Under the pieces are notes generated by a model. The model was given only the letters and a program-made list of their open reading frames with translations. It was not told where the DNA came from and ran no database searches. A program made the position numbers and the translations under genes. DNA of 64,000 nt. It comes from Streptomyces cyanogenus (GTDB lineage: Bacteria; Actinomycetota; Actinomycetes; Streptomycetales; Streptomycetaceae). This document shows positions 32,554-40,538 of the stretch, piece after piece (position 1 is the first letter of the stretch; the number at the start of each line of letters is the position of its first letter). The stretch covers positions 6,610,001 through 6,674,000 of the forward strand of contig NZ_CP071839.1 in the NCBI RefSeq assembly GCF_017526105.1, given 5' to 3'.

Positions 32554-32786
32554 CTGCCGGCCACACCGAAGATCGTCGGCTGCGCTCCGTGCGGGTGCGG
32601 CCGGGCACGGGTGCCCCCGGCATCTCCGCGTGCCAGAACGCCCTCCGATGTCCCGGAAGAGACCAGCCAACGCCGTGACCTGCATGGACGGCCTTCAAGC
32701 GCTCGTGGAGGTCACCGAGGACGGCCTCTACTGCCTGTAGTCCGGCCTCGATGGATGCGGCCAGGCCACAGGCAGTGGTGCTTCCG

Positions 32787-33626
32787 TCAGGCGCGCTGAG
32801 CGGGCTGGTCGAGCGTCCCCCGCACGTCGCCGTCGTGGTAGAACGTGCGGCCCGACCGGCTTCGCCGGCGCCAGCTCCGCTCGCTGGCGTGGCGGTAGAC
32901 GCTGCCGGGCGCGATGCCCCACAGGCGGGCGATGTCGGCAGCGCTCAGCCAGCGCGTCTCCTCCTGAGCGAGGCGACGGCTCAACCGCAGCCACTCGTGG
33001 CCGGGCCATTGGTGGGCCGGGTCGGCGGAGCAGACGATCTCCGCGGGGCGGTGCGCCTGCTGGGGGCGGACCATGGCGGTCAACTCGCCGGAGCATGCGG
33101 TCTCGACGCAGGCGCCGATCGCCACACGGCTCAGTGGTTCGGGGTCGATCACCCGGCGGGTCCTGCGCACCAGGCCGGCGATCTCCTCGCACACGTCGGC
33201 CGCCGCCGCGTGCGCCGCCAGCCACTCCACATGCCGGAAGAGGAAAGCGGCGAGCACCGGCACCGTGTCCCGGGCGGCGCCAGAGCGCCGGGCGTCGACG
33301 ACCACACCCGCCCAGGAGCGCAGCACGCCGAGGATCTCCGAACGCGCCTCGGAGGCAGCCGTGTTGAAAGGCATGCCGGGGAGCGGACCCCCGGACGTGC
33401 GCTCGCGCGGCTGGTTGGTGCCGCTCAGCCGGCGGCCGCACTCCTCGTACAGCGCCGGCAACTGCCTCAGTTCCCCCATCAGGCGGTCCCGGCACACCGG
33501 GCACAGCCGCGATCCGCGTGCCGCGGTCCGCCGAGGCCGGTTGTCGGCCGCCCTGGCGCGGCACGTGCTCCCCACGCAGCCGGCGGCCATCGGTGCCGTG
33601 CGTGTGTCGTCCTGTCCCACGTGCAT
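32787..33626 (-). CDS. Hypothetical protein with Cys pair and C-terminal helix-turn-helix
   Basis: 279 residues. An early LCPVCRDRL Cys-x-x-Cys pair, together with later cysteines (IVCSADPAH), could bind zinc. The C-terminal segment WLSAADIARLWGIAPGSVYR is a helix-turn-helix of the kind found in small excisionase- or MerR-like DNA-binding domains, followed by basic residues. I recall similar unannotated proteins in many Streptomyces genomes, often near phage-like or variable regions. It is divergent from the angucycline cluster and could in principle regulate its first gene, but nothing shows this directly. Confidence 0.55.
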   Translation of the reverse strand: MHVGQDDTRTAPMAAGCVGSTCRARAADNRPRRTAARGSRLCPVCRDRLMGELRQLPALYEECGRRLSGTNQPRERTSGGPLPGMPFNTAASEARSEILGVLRSWAGVVVDARRSGAARDTVPVLAAFLFRHVEWLAAHAAAADVCEEIAGLVRRTRRVIDPEPLSRVAIGACVETACSGELTAMVRPQQAHRPAEIVCSADPAHQWPGHEWLRLSRRLAQEETRWLSAADIARLWGIAPGSVYRHASERSWRRRSRSGRTFYHDGDVRGTLDQPAQRA

Positions 33627-33963
33627 CCCCCTCGCCTCTTCGCTTCTTTGAGCACGGAGAAGCTATTTCCGGGCCTCGGAGCCGGGCAAGGCGGGAGGCG
33701 TCATTTGTAACTCTCCTGACGGTGCGATGTCGTCGTTCTGTCGCTGCGCACGACGGCTGACGTAAGTTGACGGAAGTCTGGACAGCAGAGGGTTGACTCT
33801 GCTCCGCCCGGCGAAGAAGCTATTCGTTAGCTTCCGCCGAACTGTGTTGAATTCCAGTCGGCTTGAAGGAAACGTCGCCGCTGGGCGCTACGGTGCTTCA
33901 CCGTCGGATTCGCAGGACACATGGAATTCCCGATATTCCCCCAGCCTATTCAAGGAGCGGAAA
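33627..33963 (+). promoter_or_regulatory. Divergent promoter region at the left edge of the angucycline cluster
   Basis: 337 bases without a gene. It contains a perfect 7-bp inverted repeat GAAGCTA-TTCGT-TAGCTTC at 33816-33834 and two GTTGAC hexamers (33766 and 33792) that could be -35 elements; no convincing -10 was found. AAGGAG just before 33964 is the ribosome site of the first oxygenase. The AT-richer composition compared with the flanks fits a promoter. Which regulator binds is unknown. Confidence 0.5.
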
Positions 33964-35448
33964 ATGGACGCTGCGGTGATCATCGCGGGTGCCGGTCCCG
34001 CCGGACTCATGCTCGCCGGTGAGCTCCGGCTCGCGGGGGTCGACGTCATCGTGCTGGAGCGCCTCGCGGAGCGGACCGGCGAATCCCGCGGTCTCGGATT
34101 CACCGCCCGCACCATGGAGGTGTTCGACCAGCGGGGCCTGCTGGCGCGCTTCGGTGACGTCGAGACCAGCGCGCTGGGGCACTTCGGGGGAATCCCCCTG
34201 GACTTCGGGCTGCTCGAAGGCGCCTGGAAGGCCGCCAAGACCGTGCCGCAGAGTGTGACGGAGACCAGGCTGGAGGAGTGGGCGGCCGAGCTGGGTGCGG
34301 ACATCCGGCGCGGCCACGAACTGCTCTCCCTGAGGGAGCATGGCGACGCGGTCGAGGTCGAGGTCCGCGGTCCCGAAGGCCTCCGGACCCTGCGCGCCGC
34401 CTACCTCGTGGGCTGCGACGGCGGCCGCAGCACGGTCCGCAAGGCCGCGGGATTCGACTTCCCCGGCACCGCGGCCACACTGGAGATGTTCCTCGCCGAC
34501 GTGAAGGGGCTCGACCTGGAGCCGCGCATGATCGGCGAGAAGCTGCCCGGCGGCATGGTGATGGTCGCCAAGCTGCCCGGGGGCATCACCCGCATCATCG
34601 CGGGGGAGTACGGGACCTCGCCACGGCGGCGTGCGACACCGCCGGCTTACGAGGAGATCGCGGCCGTCTGGAAGCGACTGACCGGCGGCGACATCACGCA
34701 CGGCGAACCGGTGTGGCTCAGCGCCTTCGGCGACGCCGCGCGTCAGGCGTCCGAATACCGCCGGGGTCGCGTGTTGCTGGCCGGGGACTCCGCGCACATC
34801 CATCTGCCGGCCGGCGGCCAGGGGATGAACACCAGCATCCAGGACTCGGTGAACCTCGGCTGGAAGCTGGCCGCCGTCGTCAACGGCTTGGCGGGACCCG
34901 GCCTGCTGGACAGCTACCACAGTGAACGGCACCCGGTCGGCGAGCGGCTCCTGATGAACACCCGTGCGCAGGGGCTGCTCCTGCTCGGGGGCCCGGAGGT
35001 GCAGCCGCTGCGCGAGGTGCTCGCCGAGCTGGTCGCCTTCGAGGAGGTCGACCGCCACCTCGCCGGCATGGTCAGCGGCCTGGAGATCACGTACGACGTG
35101 GGTGCCGGAACCAACCCGCTGCTCGGCAAGCGCATGCCGCACCTCGAACTGGTCGGCGAGCACGCCAAGTCCAGCAGTACGGAGCTGCTGCACCACGGCC
35201 GTGGCGTGCTCCTCGACCTGGCGGACAACGCAAGGCTGCGGGAGCGCGCCGCGCCCTGGTCGGCGCGCGTGGACGTCGTCACGGCAGAGCCGCACGGGGT
35301 GTCCGAGGACAGCGTGCTGCACGGCACGTCCGCCGTGCTGATCCGGCCCGACGGCCACGTCGCCTGGGCGGCCCCGGGCAGCTGTCACGACCTGCCCATG
35401 GCCCTGACGCGCTGGTTCGGTACACCGCGGGTCGGGCGCGCCTTCTGA
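33964..35448 (+). CDS. FAD-dependent aromatic polyketide oxygenase (UrdE/LanE/PgaE type)
   Basis: 494 residues, class A flavin monooxygenase. FAD motifs in order: IIAGAGPAGLMLAGEL (GxGxxG), the DG motif in YLVGCDGGRSTVRK (about residue 155), and the GD motif in VLLAGDSAHIHLPAGGQGMN (about 275). A C-terminal thioredoxin-like domain ends at a DGHVAWAA motif. In the recalled urdamycin, landomycin and gaudimycin pathways the equivalent enzyme (UrdE, LanE, PgaE) hydroxylates C-12 and C-12b of the angucyclinone. It is the first gene of the conserved order E-F-A-B-C-D-L-M. ATG follows AAGGAG. Confidence 0.88.
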   Translation: MDAAVIIAGAGPAGLMLAGELRLAGVDVIVLERLAERTGESRGLGFTARTMEVFDQRGLLARFGDVETSALGHFGGIPLDFGLLEGAWKAAKTVPQSVTETRLEEWAAELGADIRRGHELLSLREHGDAVEVEVRGPEGLRTLRAAYLVGCDGGRSTVRKAAGFDFPGTAATLEMFLADVKGLDLEPRMIGEKLPGGMVMVAKLPGGITRIIAGEYGTSPRRRATPPAYEEIAAVWKRLTGGDITHGEPVWLSAFGDAARQASEYRRGRVLLAGDSAHIHLPAGGQGMNTSIQDSVNLGWKLAAVVNGLAGPGLLDSYHSERHPVGERLLMNTRAQGLLLLGGPEVQPLREVLAELVAFEEVDRHLAGMVSGLEITYDVGAGTNPLLGKRMPHLELVGEHAKSSSTELLHHGRGVLLDLADNARLRERAAPWSARVDVVTAEPHGVSEDSVLHGTSAVLIRPDGHVAWAAPGSCHDLPMALTRWFGTPRVGRAF

Positions 35449-35529
35449 AGCCGTGCCGCGGCCTCCCCCTGCCCGGGTGGTGGCGCGACCTCGGTTCCCG
35501 ATTTCTGTCGTTCTGAGGAGAGAACTGAA

Positions 35530-35859
35530 ATGCACAGCACTCTGATCGTGGCGAAGATGGACCCCGCGTCGAGTATCGACGTGGCCAAGCTCTTCGGTGA
35601 TTTCGACCGCACCGAAATGCCCCATCGTATGGGCACGAGGCGCCGACAGCTCTTCTCGTACCGAGGCCTGTATTTCCATCTGCAGGACTTCGACGAGAAC
35701 AACGGCGGTGAACTCATAGAAGAAGCGAAGACCGATCCGCGATTCGTCGCCATCAGCCAGGACCTGAAGCCTTTCATCCAGGCGTACGACCCGGAGACCT
35801 GGCGCTCCCCGGCCGACGCCATGGCCACCCGCTTCTACGACTGGACGGCTTCCTCGTGA
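35530..35859 (+). CDS. TcmI-family polyketide cyclase (UrdF/LanF type)
   Basis: 109 residues, the standard length of TcmI-type cyclases. Characteristic stretches are TLIVAKMDPAS at the start, GDFDRTEMPHRMGTRRRQLF, and YFHLQDF in the centre. These small dimeric ferredoxin-like proteins guide late ring closure of aromatic polyketides; in angucyclines this family closes the fourth ring. The ATG follows GAGGAGA. It sits between the first oxygenase and KS-alpha, as in urdamycin and landomycin clusters. Confidence 0.9.
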   Translation: MHSTLIVAKMDPASSIDVAKLFGDFDRTEMPHRMGTRRRQLFSYRGLYFHLQDFDENNGGELIEEAKTDPRFVAISQDLKPFIQAYDPETWRSPADAMATRFYDWTASS

Positions 35860-35893
35860 CCACGTCGACCGACAAGAAGGGAGGTGACCTCGG

Positions 35894-37162
35894 ATGGGAC
35901 GTCGTGTAGTCGTCACCGGAATCGGAGTCCTCGCACCGGGCGGCATCGGGGCCGAGAACTTCTGGAGTCTGCTCAGCGAGGGCCGCACGGCGACGCGGGG
36001 GATCACCTTCTTCGATCCCTCCTCGTTCCGTTCGCAGATCGCCGCCGAGGCGGACTTCGACGCCGAGCGGAGCGGGCTGAGCCCTCAGGAGATACGGCGG
36101 ATGGACCGTGCCGCCCAGTTCGGAGTGGTCACCGCGCGCGAGGCGCTGGCGGACAGCGGACTGGACCAGGCAGGCCTGGACCCCTACCGCACCGGAGTCA
36201 CCATCGGAAGCGCGGTCGGCGCCACCATGGGCCTCGACGAGGAGTACCGGGTGGTCAGCGACGGCGGCCGACTCGACCTCGTCGACCACCGGTACACCCC
36301 GCAGCACCTGTACAACCACTTCGTGCCGAGTTCCTTCTCGGCCGAGGTGGCGTGGGCCGTGGGGGCCGAGGGACCCAACACCGTGGTGTCCACCGGCTGC
36401 ACCTCAGGCATCGACTCGGTCGGCCAGGCCGTCGAGCTGATCCGCGAGGGCAGCGTCGACGTGATGATCGCCGGTGCGACGGACGCCCCCATCTCGCCGA
36501 TCACCATGGCGTGCTTCGACGCGATCAAGGCGACCACGCCCCGCAACGACGAGCCCGAGCATGCCTCGCGGCCCTTCGACGGGACCCGCAACGGCTTCGT
36601 GCTCGGCGAGGGTTCGGCGGTGTTCGTCCTGGAGGAGCTGACCGCCGCCCGCGCCCGTGGCGCGCACATCTACGCGGAGATCGCCGGCTACGCCTCGCGG
36701 TGCAACGCCTTCCACATGACCGGGCTGCGCCCCGACGGACGTGAGATGGGGGAGGCGATCCGGGTCGCGCTGGACGAGGCCCGGATCAACCCCGAGGCCA
36801 TCGACTACATCAACGCGCACGGCTCGGGCACCAAGCAGAACGACCGGCACGAGACGGCCGCGTTCAAACTCAGCCTCGGCGAGCACGCCTACCGGACCCC
36901 GATCAGCTCCATCAAGTCGATGGTGGGTCACTCACTGGGCGCCATCGGCTCGATCGAGATCGCGGCGTCCCTGCTCGCCATGGAGAACCACGTGGTGCCG
37001 CCCACCGCGAACCTGCACACGCCCGACCCGGAGTGCGACCTCGACTACGTCCCGCTCGTCGCCCGTGAGCACACCACGGACACGGTCCTGACGGTCGGCA
37101 GCGGATTCGGTGGATTCCAGAGCGCGATGGTGCTGGCCCGCCCGGAGAGGAGCGCGGCATGA
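35894..37162 (+). CDS. Type II PKS ketosynthase alpha (KS-alpha)
   Basis: 422 residues. The active-site cysteine is Cys169 in VVSTGCTSGID; catalytic histidines are in INAHGSGTKQND and MVGHSLGAIGS. It matches the length and all blocks of KS-alpha subunits of aromatic polyketide synthases. With KS-beta and ACP it condenses malonyl units; the cluster context indicates a decaketide. The ATG follows GGGAGG. The stop overlaps the KS-beta start (ATGA), the usual coupling that keeps the two subunits equal. Confidence 0.96.
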   Translation: MGRRVVVTGIGVLAPGGIGAENFWSLLSEGRTATRGITFFDPSSFRSQIAAEADFDAERSGLSPQEIRRMDRAAQFGVVTAREALADSGLDQAGLDPYRTGVTIGSAVGATMGLDEEYRVVSDGGRLDLVDHRYTPQHLYNHFVPSSFSAEVAWAVGAEGPNTVVSTGCTSGIDSVGQAVELIREGSVDVMIAGATDAPISPITMACFDAIKATTPRNDEPEHASRPFDGTRNGFVLGEGSAVFVLEELTAARARGAHIYAEIAGYASRCNAFHMTGLRPDGREMGEAIRVALDEARINPEAIDYINAHGSGTKQNDRHETAAFKLSLGEHAYRTPISSIKSMVGHSLGAIGSIEIAASLLAMENHVVPPTANLHTPDPECDLDYVPLVAREHTTDTVLTVGSGFGGFQSAMVLARPERSAA

Positions 37163-38379
37163 CCGCAAGAGTCGTCATCACCGGTATCGGCATTGCCGCA
37201 CCCAACGGGTTCGGCGTGGAGGACTACTGGGCCGCGACCCGCGTCGGCAAGAGCGCCATCGGCCGCATCACCCGCTTCGACCCCACGCAGTACCCGGCCA
37301 GGCTGGCCGGTGAGATCCGGGGCTTCGACGCCCGGGACCACCTGCCGGGCCGACTCATTCCGCAGACCGACCGGATGACCCAACTTGCCCTGGTCGCCAC
37401 CGACTCGGCGTTCGAGGACGCCGGCGTCAAGCCCGGTGACATTCCCGAGTACGACATGGGTGTCGTGACCGCCAGCACGGCCGGTGGCTTCGAGTTCGGC
37501 CAGAACGAGCTGCAGGCGCTGTGGAGCAAGGGCAGCCAGCACGTGAGCGCGTACCAGTCGTTCGCCTGGTTCTACGCGGTCAACAGCGGCCAGATCTCCA
37601 TCCGCAACGGCATGCGCGGGCACAGCGCCGTGGTCGTCAGCGACCAGGCGGGCGGCCTCGACGCGATCGCCCAGGCGCGCCGGCAGATCCGCAAAGGCAG
37701 CAAGCTGATCTGCTCCGGCGGCGTCGACGCCTCGATCTGCCCGTGGGGATGGGTGGCACAGCTCGCCAACGGGCGCGTCAGCACCAGCGAGAACACCGAG
37801 CGGGCCTATCTGCCCTTCGACGCCGATGCTTCCGGCTACGTGCCGGGCGAGGGCGGCGCGCTGCTCATCCTGGAGGACGCCGAAGCCGCACGGCAGCGCG
37901 GCGCGGAGAACGTCTACGGGGAGATCGCCGGGTACGGCTCGACCTTCGACCCCAGGCCCGGCAGCGGACGGGAACCCGGCCTGCGGCGCGCGATCGAGCT
38001 CGCCCTCGCCGACGCCGACGCCGAACCCTCCGACATCGGCGTGGTGTTCGCGGACGCCGCGGGTACGCCCGAGCTCGACCGCGTCGAGGCCGAGGCGCTC
38101 ATCGAGGTCTTCGGGGCAGCCGGGGTGCCCGTCACCGCGCCCAAGACGATGACCGGGCGGCTGTACTCCGGAGCCGCTCCGGTGGACGTCGTCACGGCGG
38201 TCCTCGCCATGCGGGAGGGCCTGATCCCGCCCACCGTGAACGTCTCGCTCTCTCCGGAGTACGACATCGACCTGGTCACCGCCCAGCCGCGCACGGCGCG
38301 CGTCCGCAACGCTCTCGTCGTCGCCCGCGGTTACGGCGGTTTCAACTCGGCGATGGTCGTGCGCGGCACGGACCGATGA
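37159..38379 (+). CDS. Type II PKS chain-length factor (KS-beta)
   Basis: 406 residues. Homologous to KS-alpha, but the active-site Cys is replaced by Gln163 in VVSDQAGGLD, the hallmark of chain-length factors. SICPWGWVAQLANGRVS and LPFDADASGYVPGEGGA are further KS-beta blocks. It sets chain length (decaketide expected) and, through the Gln, helps generate acetyl primer by decarboxylation. Starts within the KS-alpha stop codon. Confidence 0.95.
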   Translation: MTARVVITGIGIAAPNGFGVEDYWAATRVGKSAIGRITRFDPTQYPARLAGEIRGFDARDHLPGRLIPQTDRMTQLALVATDSAFEDAGVKPGDIPEYDMGVVTASTAGGFEFGQNELQALWSKGSQHVSAYQSFAWFYAVNSGQISIRNGMRGHSAVVVSDQAGGLDAIAQARRQIRKGSKLICSGGVDASICPWGWVAQLANGRVSTSENTERAYLPFDADASGYVPGEGGALLILEDAEAARQRGAENVYGEIAGYGSTFDPRPGSGREPGLRRAIELALADADAEPSDIGVVFADAAGTPELDRVEAEALIEVFGAAGVPVTAPKTMTGRLYSGAAPVDVVTAVLAMREGLIPPTVNVSLSPEYDIDLVTAQPRTARVRNALVVARGYGGFNSAMVVRGTDR

Positions 38380-38438
38380 CGCCACCCACTTCCGCCGAGA
38401 ACCACCCATCTCTGTCGACAACCACGAAAGGCACGTTC

Positions 38439-38708
38439 ATGTCTCAGCCCGAGTTCACCGTCGAGGACCTCAAGCGCATCCTGGTGGAGGGCGCGGGCGC
38501 CGACGAGGGCGTCGACCTCGACAGCGACATCCTCGACACCGACTTCGAGAGCCTCGGTTACGAGTCGCTGGCCCTCCTGGAGACTGCCGGGCGCATCGAG
38601 CGCGAGTTCGGCATCACCCTCGACGACGAGGTCTTCATCGACAACCCCACGCCGCGTGAGCTGGTGGCGGCCGTCAACGCGAAGCTGCCCGGCTCCCTCG
38701 CCGCCTGA
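38439..38708 (+). CDS. Type II PKS acyl carrier protein
   Basis: 89 residues, acidic, four-helix carrier. The phosphopantetheine serine is Ser43 in LGYESLALLE; most type II PKS ACPs have DS at this place, here it is ES, a conservative change. The segment EFGITLDDEVFIDNPTPREL is the usual helix II-III region. It lies 59 bases after KS-beta; the ribosome site is GAAAGG. No phosphopantetheinyl transferase gene was seen in the window. Confidence 0.94.
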   Translation: MSQPEFTVEDLKRILVEGAGADEGVDLDSDILDTDFESLGYESLALLETAGRIEREFGITLDDEVFIDNPTPRELVAAVNAKLPGSLAA

Positions 38709-38746
38709 CCCCCCTTCGTCCGGAGAAGACTGGAGAAGAGATACAG

Positions 38747-39532
38747 ATGTCGCAGCAGGACCAGCGTGTCGCCCTCGTCACCGGAGCCACCAGCGGGATC
38801 GGCCTCGCAGCCGCCCGGCTGCTCGCCACCCAGGGGCACCGGGTGTTCATCGGCGCGCGCAATGCGGAGAACGTGGCGGAGACCGTCAAGCAGCTGCAGG
38901 ACGAGGGCCTCGACGTCGACGGCACCGCTCTCGACGTGCGCTCCGCGGACGGGGTGCGGGCCTTCGTGCAGTCGGCGGTGGACCGGTTCGGCACGGTCGA
39001 CGTGCTGGTGAACAACGCGGGCCGGTCCGGTGGAGGGGTGACCGCAGACATCGCGGACGAGCTGTGGGACGACGTGATCGCCACCAACCTCACCAGCGTC
39101 TTCCGGATGACGCGAGAGGTGCTCAACACCGGCGGGATGCGCGGGAAGTCCCGTGGCCGCATCATCAACATCGCCTCCACGGCGGGTAAGCAGGGCGTGG
39201 TCCTCGGCGCCCCGTACTCGGCGTCCAAGCACGGCGTCGTCGGCTTCACCAAGGCGCTGGGCAACGAGCTCGCGCCCACCGGCATCACCGTCAACGCGGT
39301 CTGCCCCGGCTACGTCGAGACGCCGATGGCCCAGCGCGTCCGCCAGGGATACGCGGCCGCCTACAACGCGACCGAGGACGCGATCCTGGAGAAGTTCCAG
39401 GCGAAGATCCCGCTCGGCCGTTACTCCACGCCCGAGGAGGTCGCCGGCCTGGTCGGCTACCTGGCCTCGGACACCGCCGCCTCCATCACCTCCCAGGCGC
39501 TCAACGTCTGCGGCGGACTCGGCAACTTCTGA
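38747..39532 (+). CDS. Polyketide C-9 ketoreductase (ActIII/UrdD type SDR)
   Basis: 261 residues, short-chain dehydrogenase. TGATSGIGLAAA is the NADPH motif (TGxxxGxG), VNNAGRSGGG follows, the catalytic Ser is in NIASTAGKQG, and Tyr/Lys are in PYSASKHGVVG. The C-terminal ESTPEEV-like region reads RYSTPEEVAGLVGYLAS, and the protein ends GGLGNF as in ActIII homologues. It reduces the C-9 carbonyl of the nascent polyketide and so fixes first-ring cyclisation. Starts 38 bases after the ACP. Confidence 0.93.
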   Translation: MSQQDQRVALVTGATSGIGLAAARLLATQGHRVFIGARNAENVAETVKQLQDEGLDVDGTALDVRSADGVRAFVQSAVDRFGTVDVLVNNAGRSGGGVTADIADELWDDVIATNLTSVFRMTREVLNTGGMRGKSRGRIINIASTAGKQGVVLGAPYSASKHGVVGFTKALGNELAPTGITVNAVCPGYVETPMAQRVRQGYAAAYNATEDAILEKFQAKIPLGRYSTPEEVAGLVGYLASDTAASITSQALNVCGGLGNF

Positions 39533-39579
39533 ATCCCGCCCCCCAACCCGTACATCCGCAGCTGTGAATGGAGTTCACC

Positions 39580-40536
39580 ATGACGGTCCGTGAGGTCGAG
39601 CACGCGATCACCGTGCAGGCCCCCGCCGCCGAGGTCTACCGCTTGATCGCCGAGGTGGAGAACTGGCCGCGCGTCTTCCCGCCGACCATCTACGTCGACC
39701 AGGTCGAGCGGGGCACTCCCGGCGAGACCGGCGTGAGCGAGGAGCGCATCCGCATCTGGGCCACCGCCAACGGCACGGCCAAGAACTGGACCTCGCGCCG
39801 CACTCTCGACCCGCAGGCCCTGCGCATCACCTTCCGCCAGGAAGTGTCCGCGCCGCCGGTCGCGGCGATGGGCGGCACCTGGATCATCGAGCCGCTCGCC
39901 GCGGACGAGTCCAGGATCCGGCTGCTCCACGACTATCGGGCCATCGACGACGATCCCGACTCCCTGAAGTGGATCGACGAGGCCGTCGACCGCAACTCCC
40001 GCTCGGAGCTCGCCGCACTGAAGACCAATGTCGAACTCGCCCACGCCACCGAGGAGGTGACGTTCTCCTTCGAGGACACCGTGCGGATCAACGGCTCCGC
40101 GAAGGACGTGTACGACTTCATCGACGAGGCCGACAAGTGGGAGGAGCGGTTGCCGCACGTGGCGTCCGTGCGGCTTGAGGAGCTCTCCCCGGGCCTGCAG
40201 ATCCTTGAGATGGACACCCGTACCAAGGACGGGCACACGCACACCACCAAGTCCTACCGCGTGTGCTTCTCGCACCAGAAGATCGCGTACAAACAGGTCA
40301 CCCTGCCCGCCCTGATGACCCTGCACACCGGCTACTGGACGTTCACGGAGAACGAGGACGGCGTCACCGCCTCCTCGCAGCACACCGTCGTGCTGAACAC
40401 CGAGAACATCACCAGGTACCTCGGCCCGGACGCCGGGATCGCCGAGGCCAGGGAACACGTGCAGACGGCCCTGAGCGCCAACAGCCGGGCCACCCTGGGT
40501 CTCGCCAAGGACTACGCCGAGCAGCAGCAGCGCTGA
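39580..40536 (+). CDS. Bifunctional aromatase/cyclase (UrdL/LanL type)
   Basis: 318 residues made of two SRPBCC/START-like halves. The first starts EVEHAITVQAPAAEVYRLIA, the second EVTFSFEDTVRINGSAKDVY. Each is a polyketide-aromatase fold; together they close and aromatise the first ring(s). I chose ATG 39580 because GGAG lies 7 bases before it; an in-frame ATG at 39568 would place that element inside the gene. The stop is two bases before the next ATG. Confidence 0.92.
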   Translation: MTVREVEHAITVQAPAAEVYRLIAEVENWPRVFPPTIYVDQVERGTPGETGVSEERIRIWATANGTAKNWTSRRTLDPQALRITFRQEVSAPPVAAMGGTWIIEPLAADESRIRLLHDYRAIDDDPDSLKWIDEAVDRNSRSELAALKTNVELAHATEEVTFSFEDTVRINGSAKDVYDFIDEADKWEERLPHVASVRLEELSPGLQILEMDTRTKDGHTHTTKSYRVCFSHQKIAYKQVTLPALMTLHTGYWTFTENEDGVTASSQHTVVLNTENITRYLGPDAGIAEAREHVQTALSANSRATLGLAKDYAEQQQR

Positions 40537-40538
40537 CC

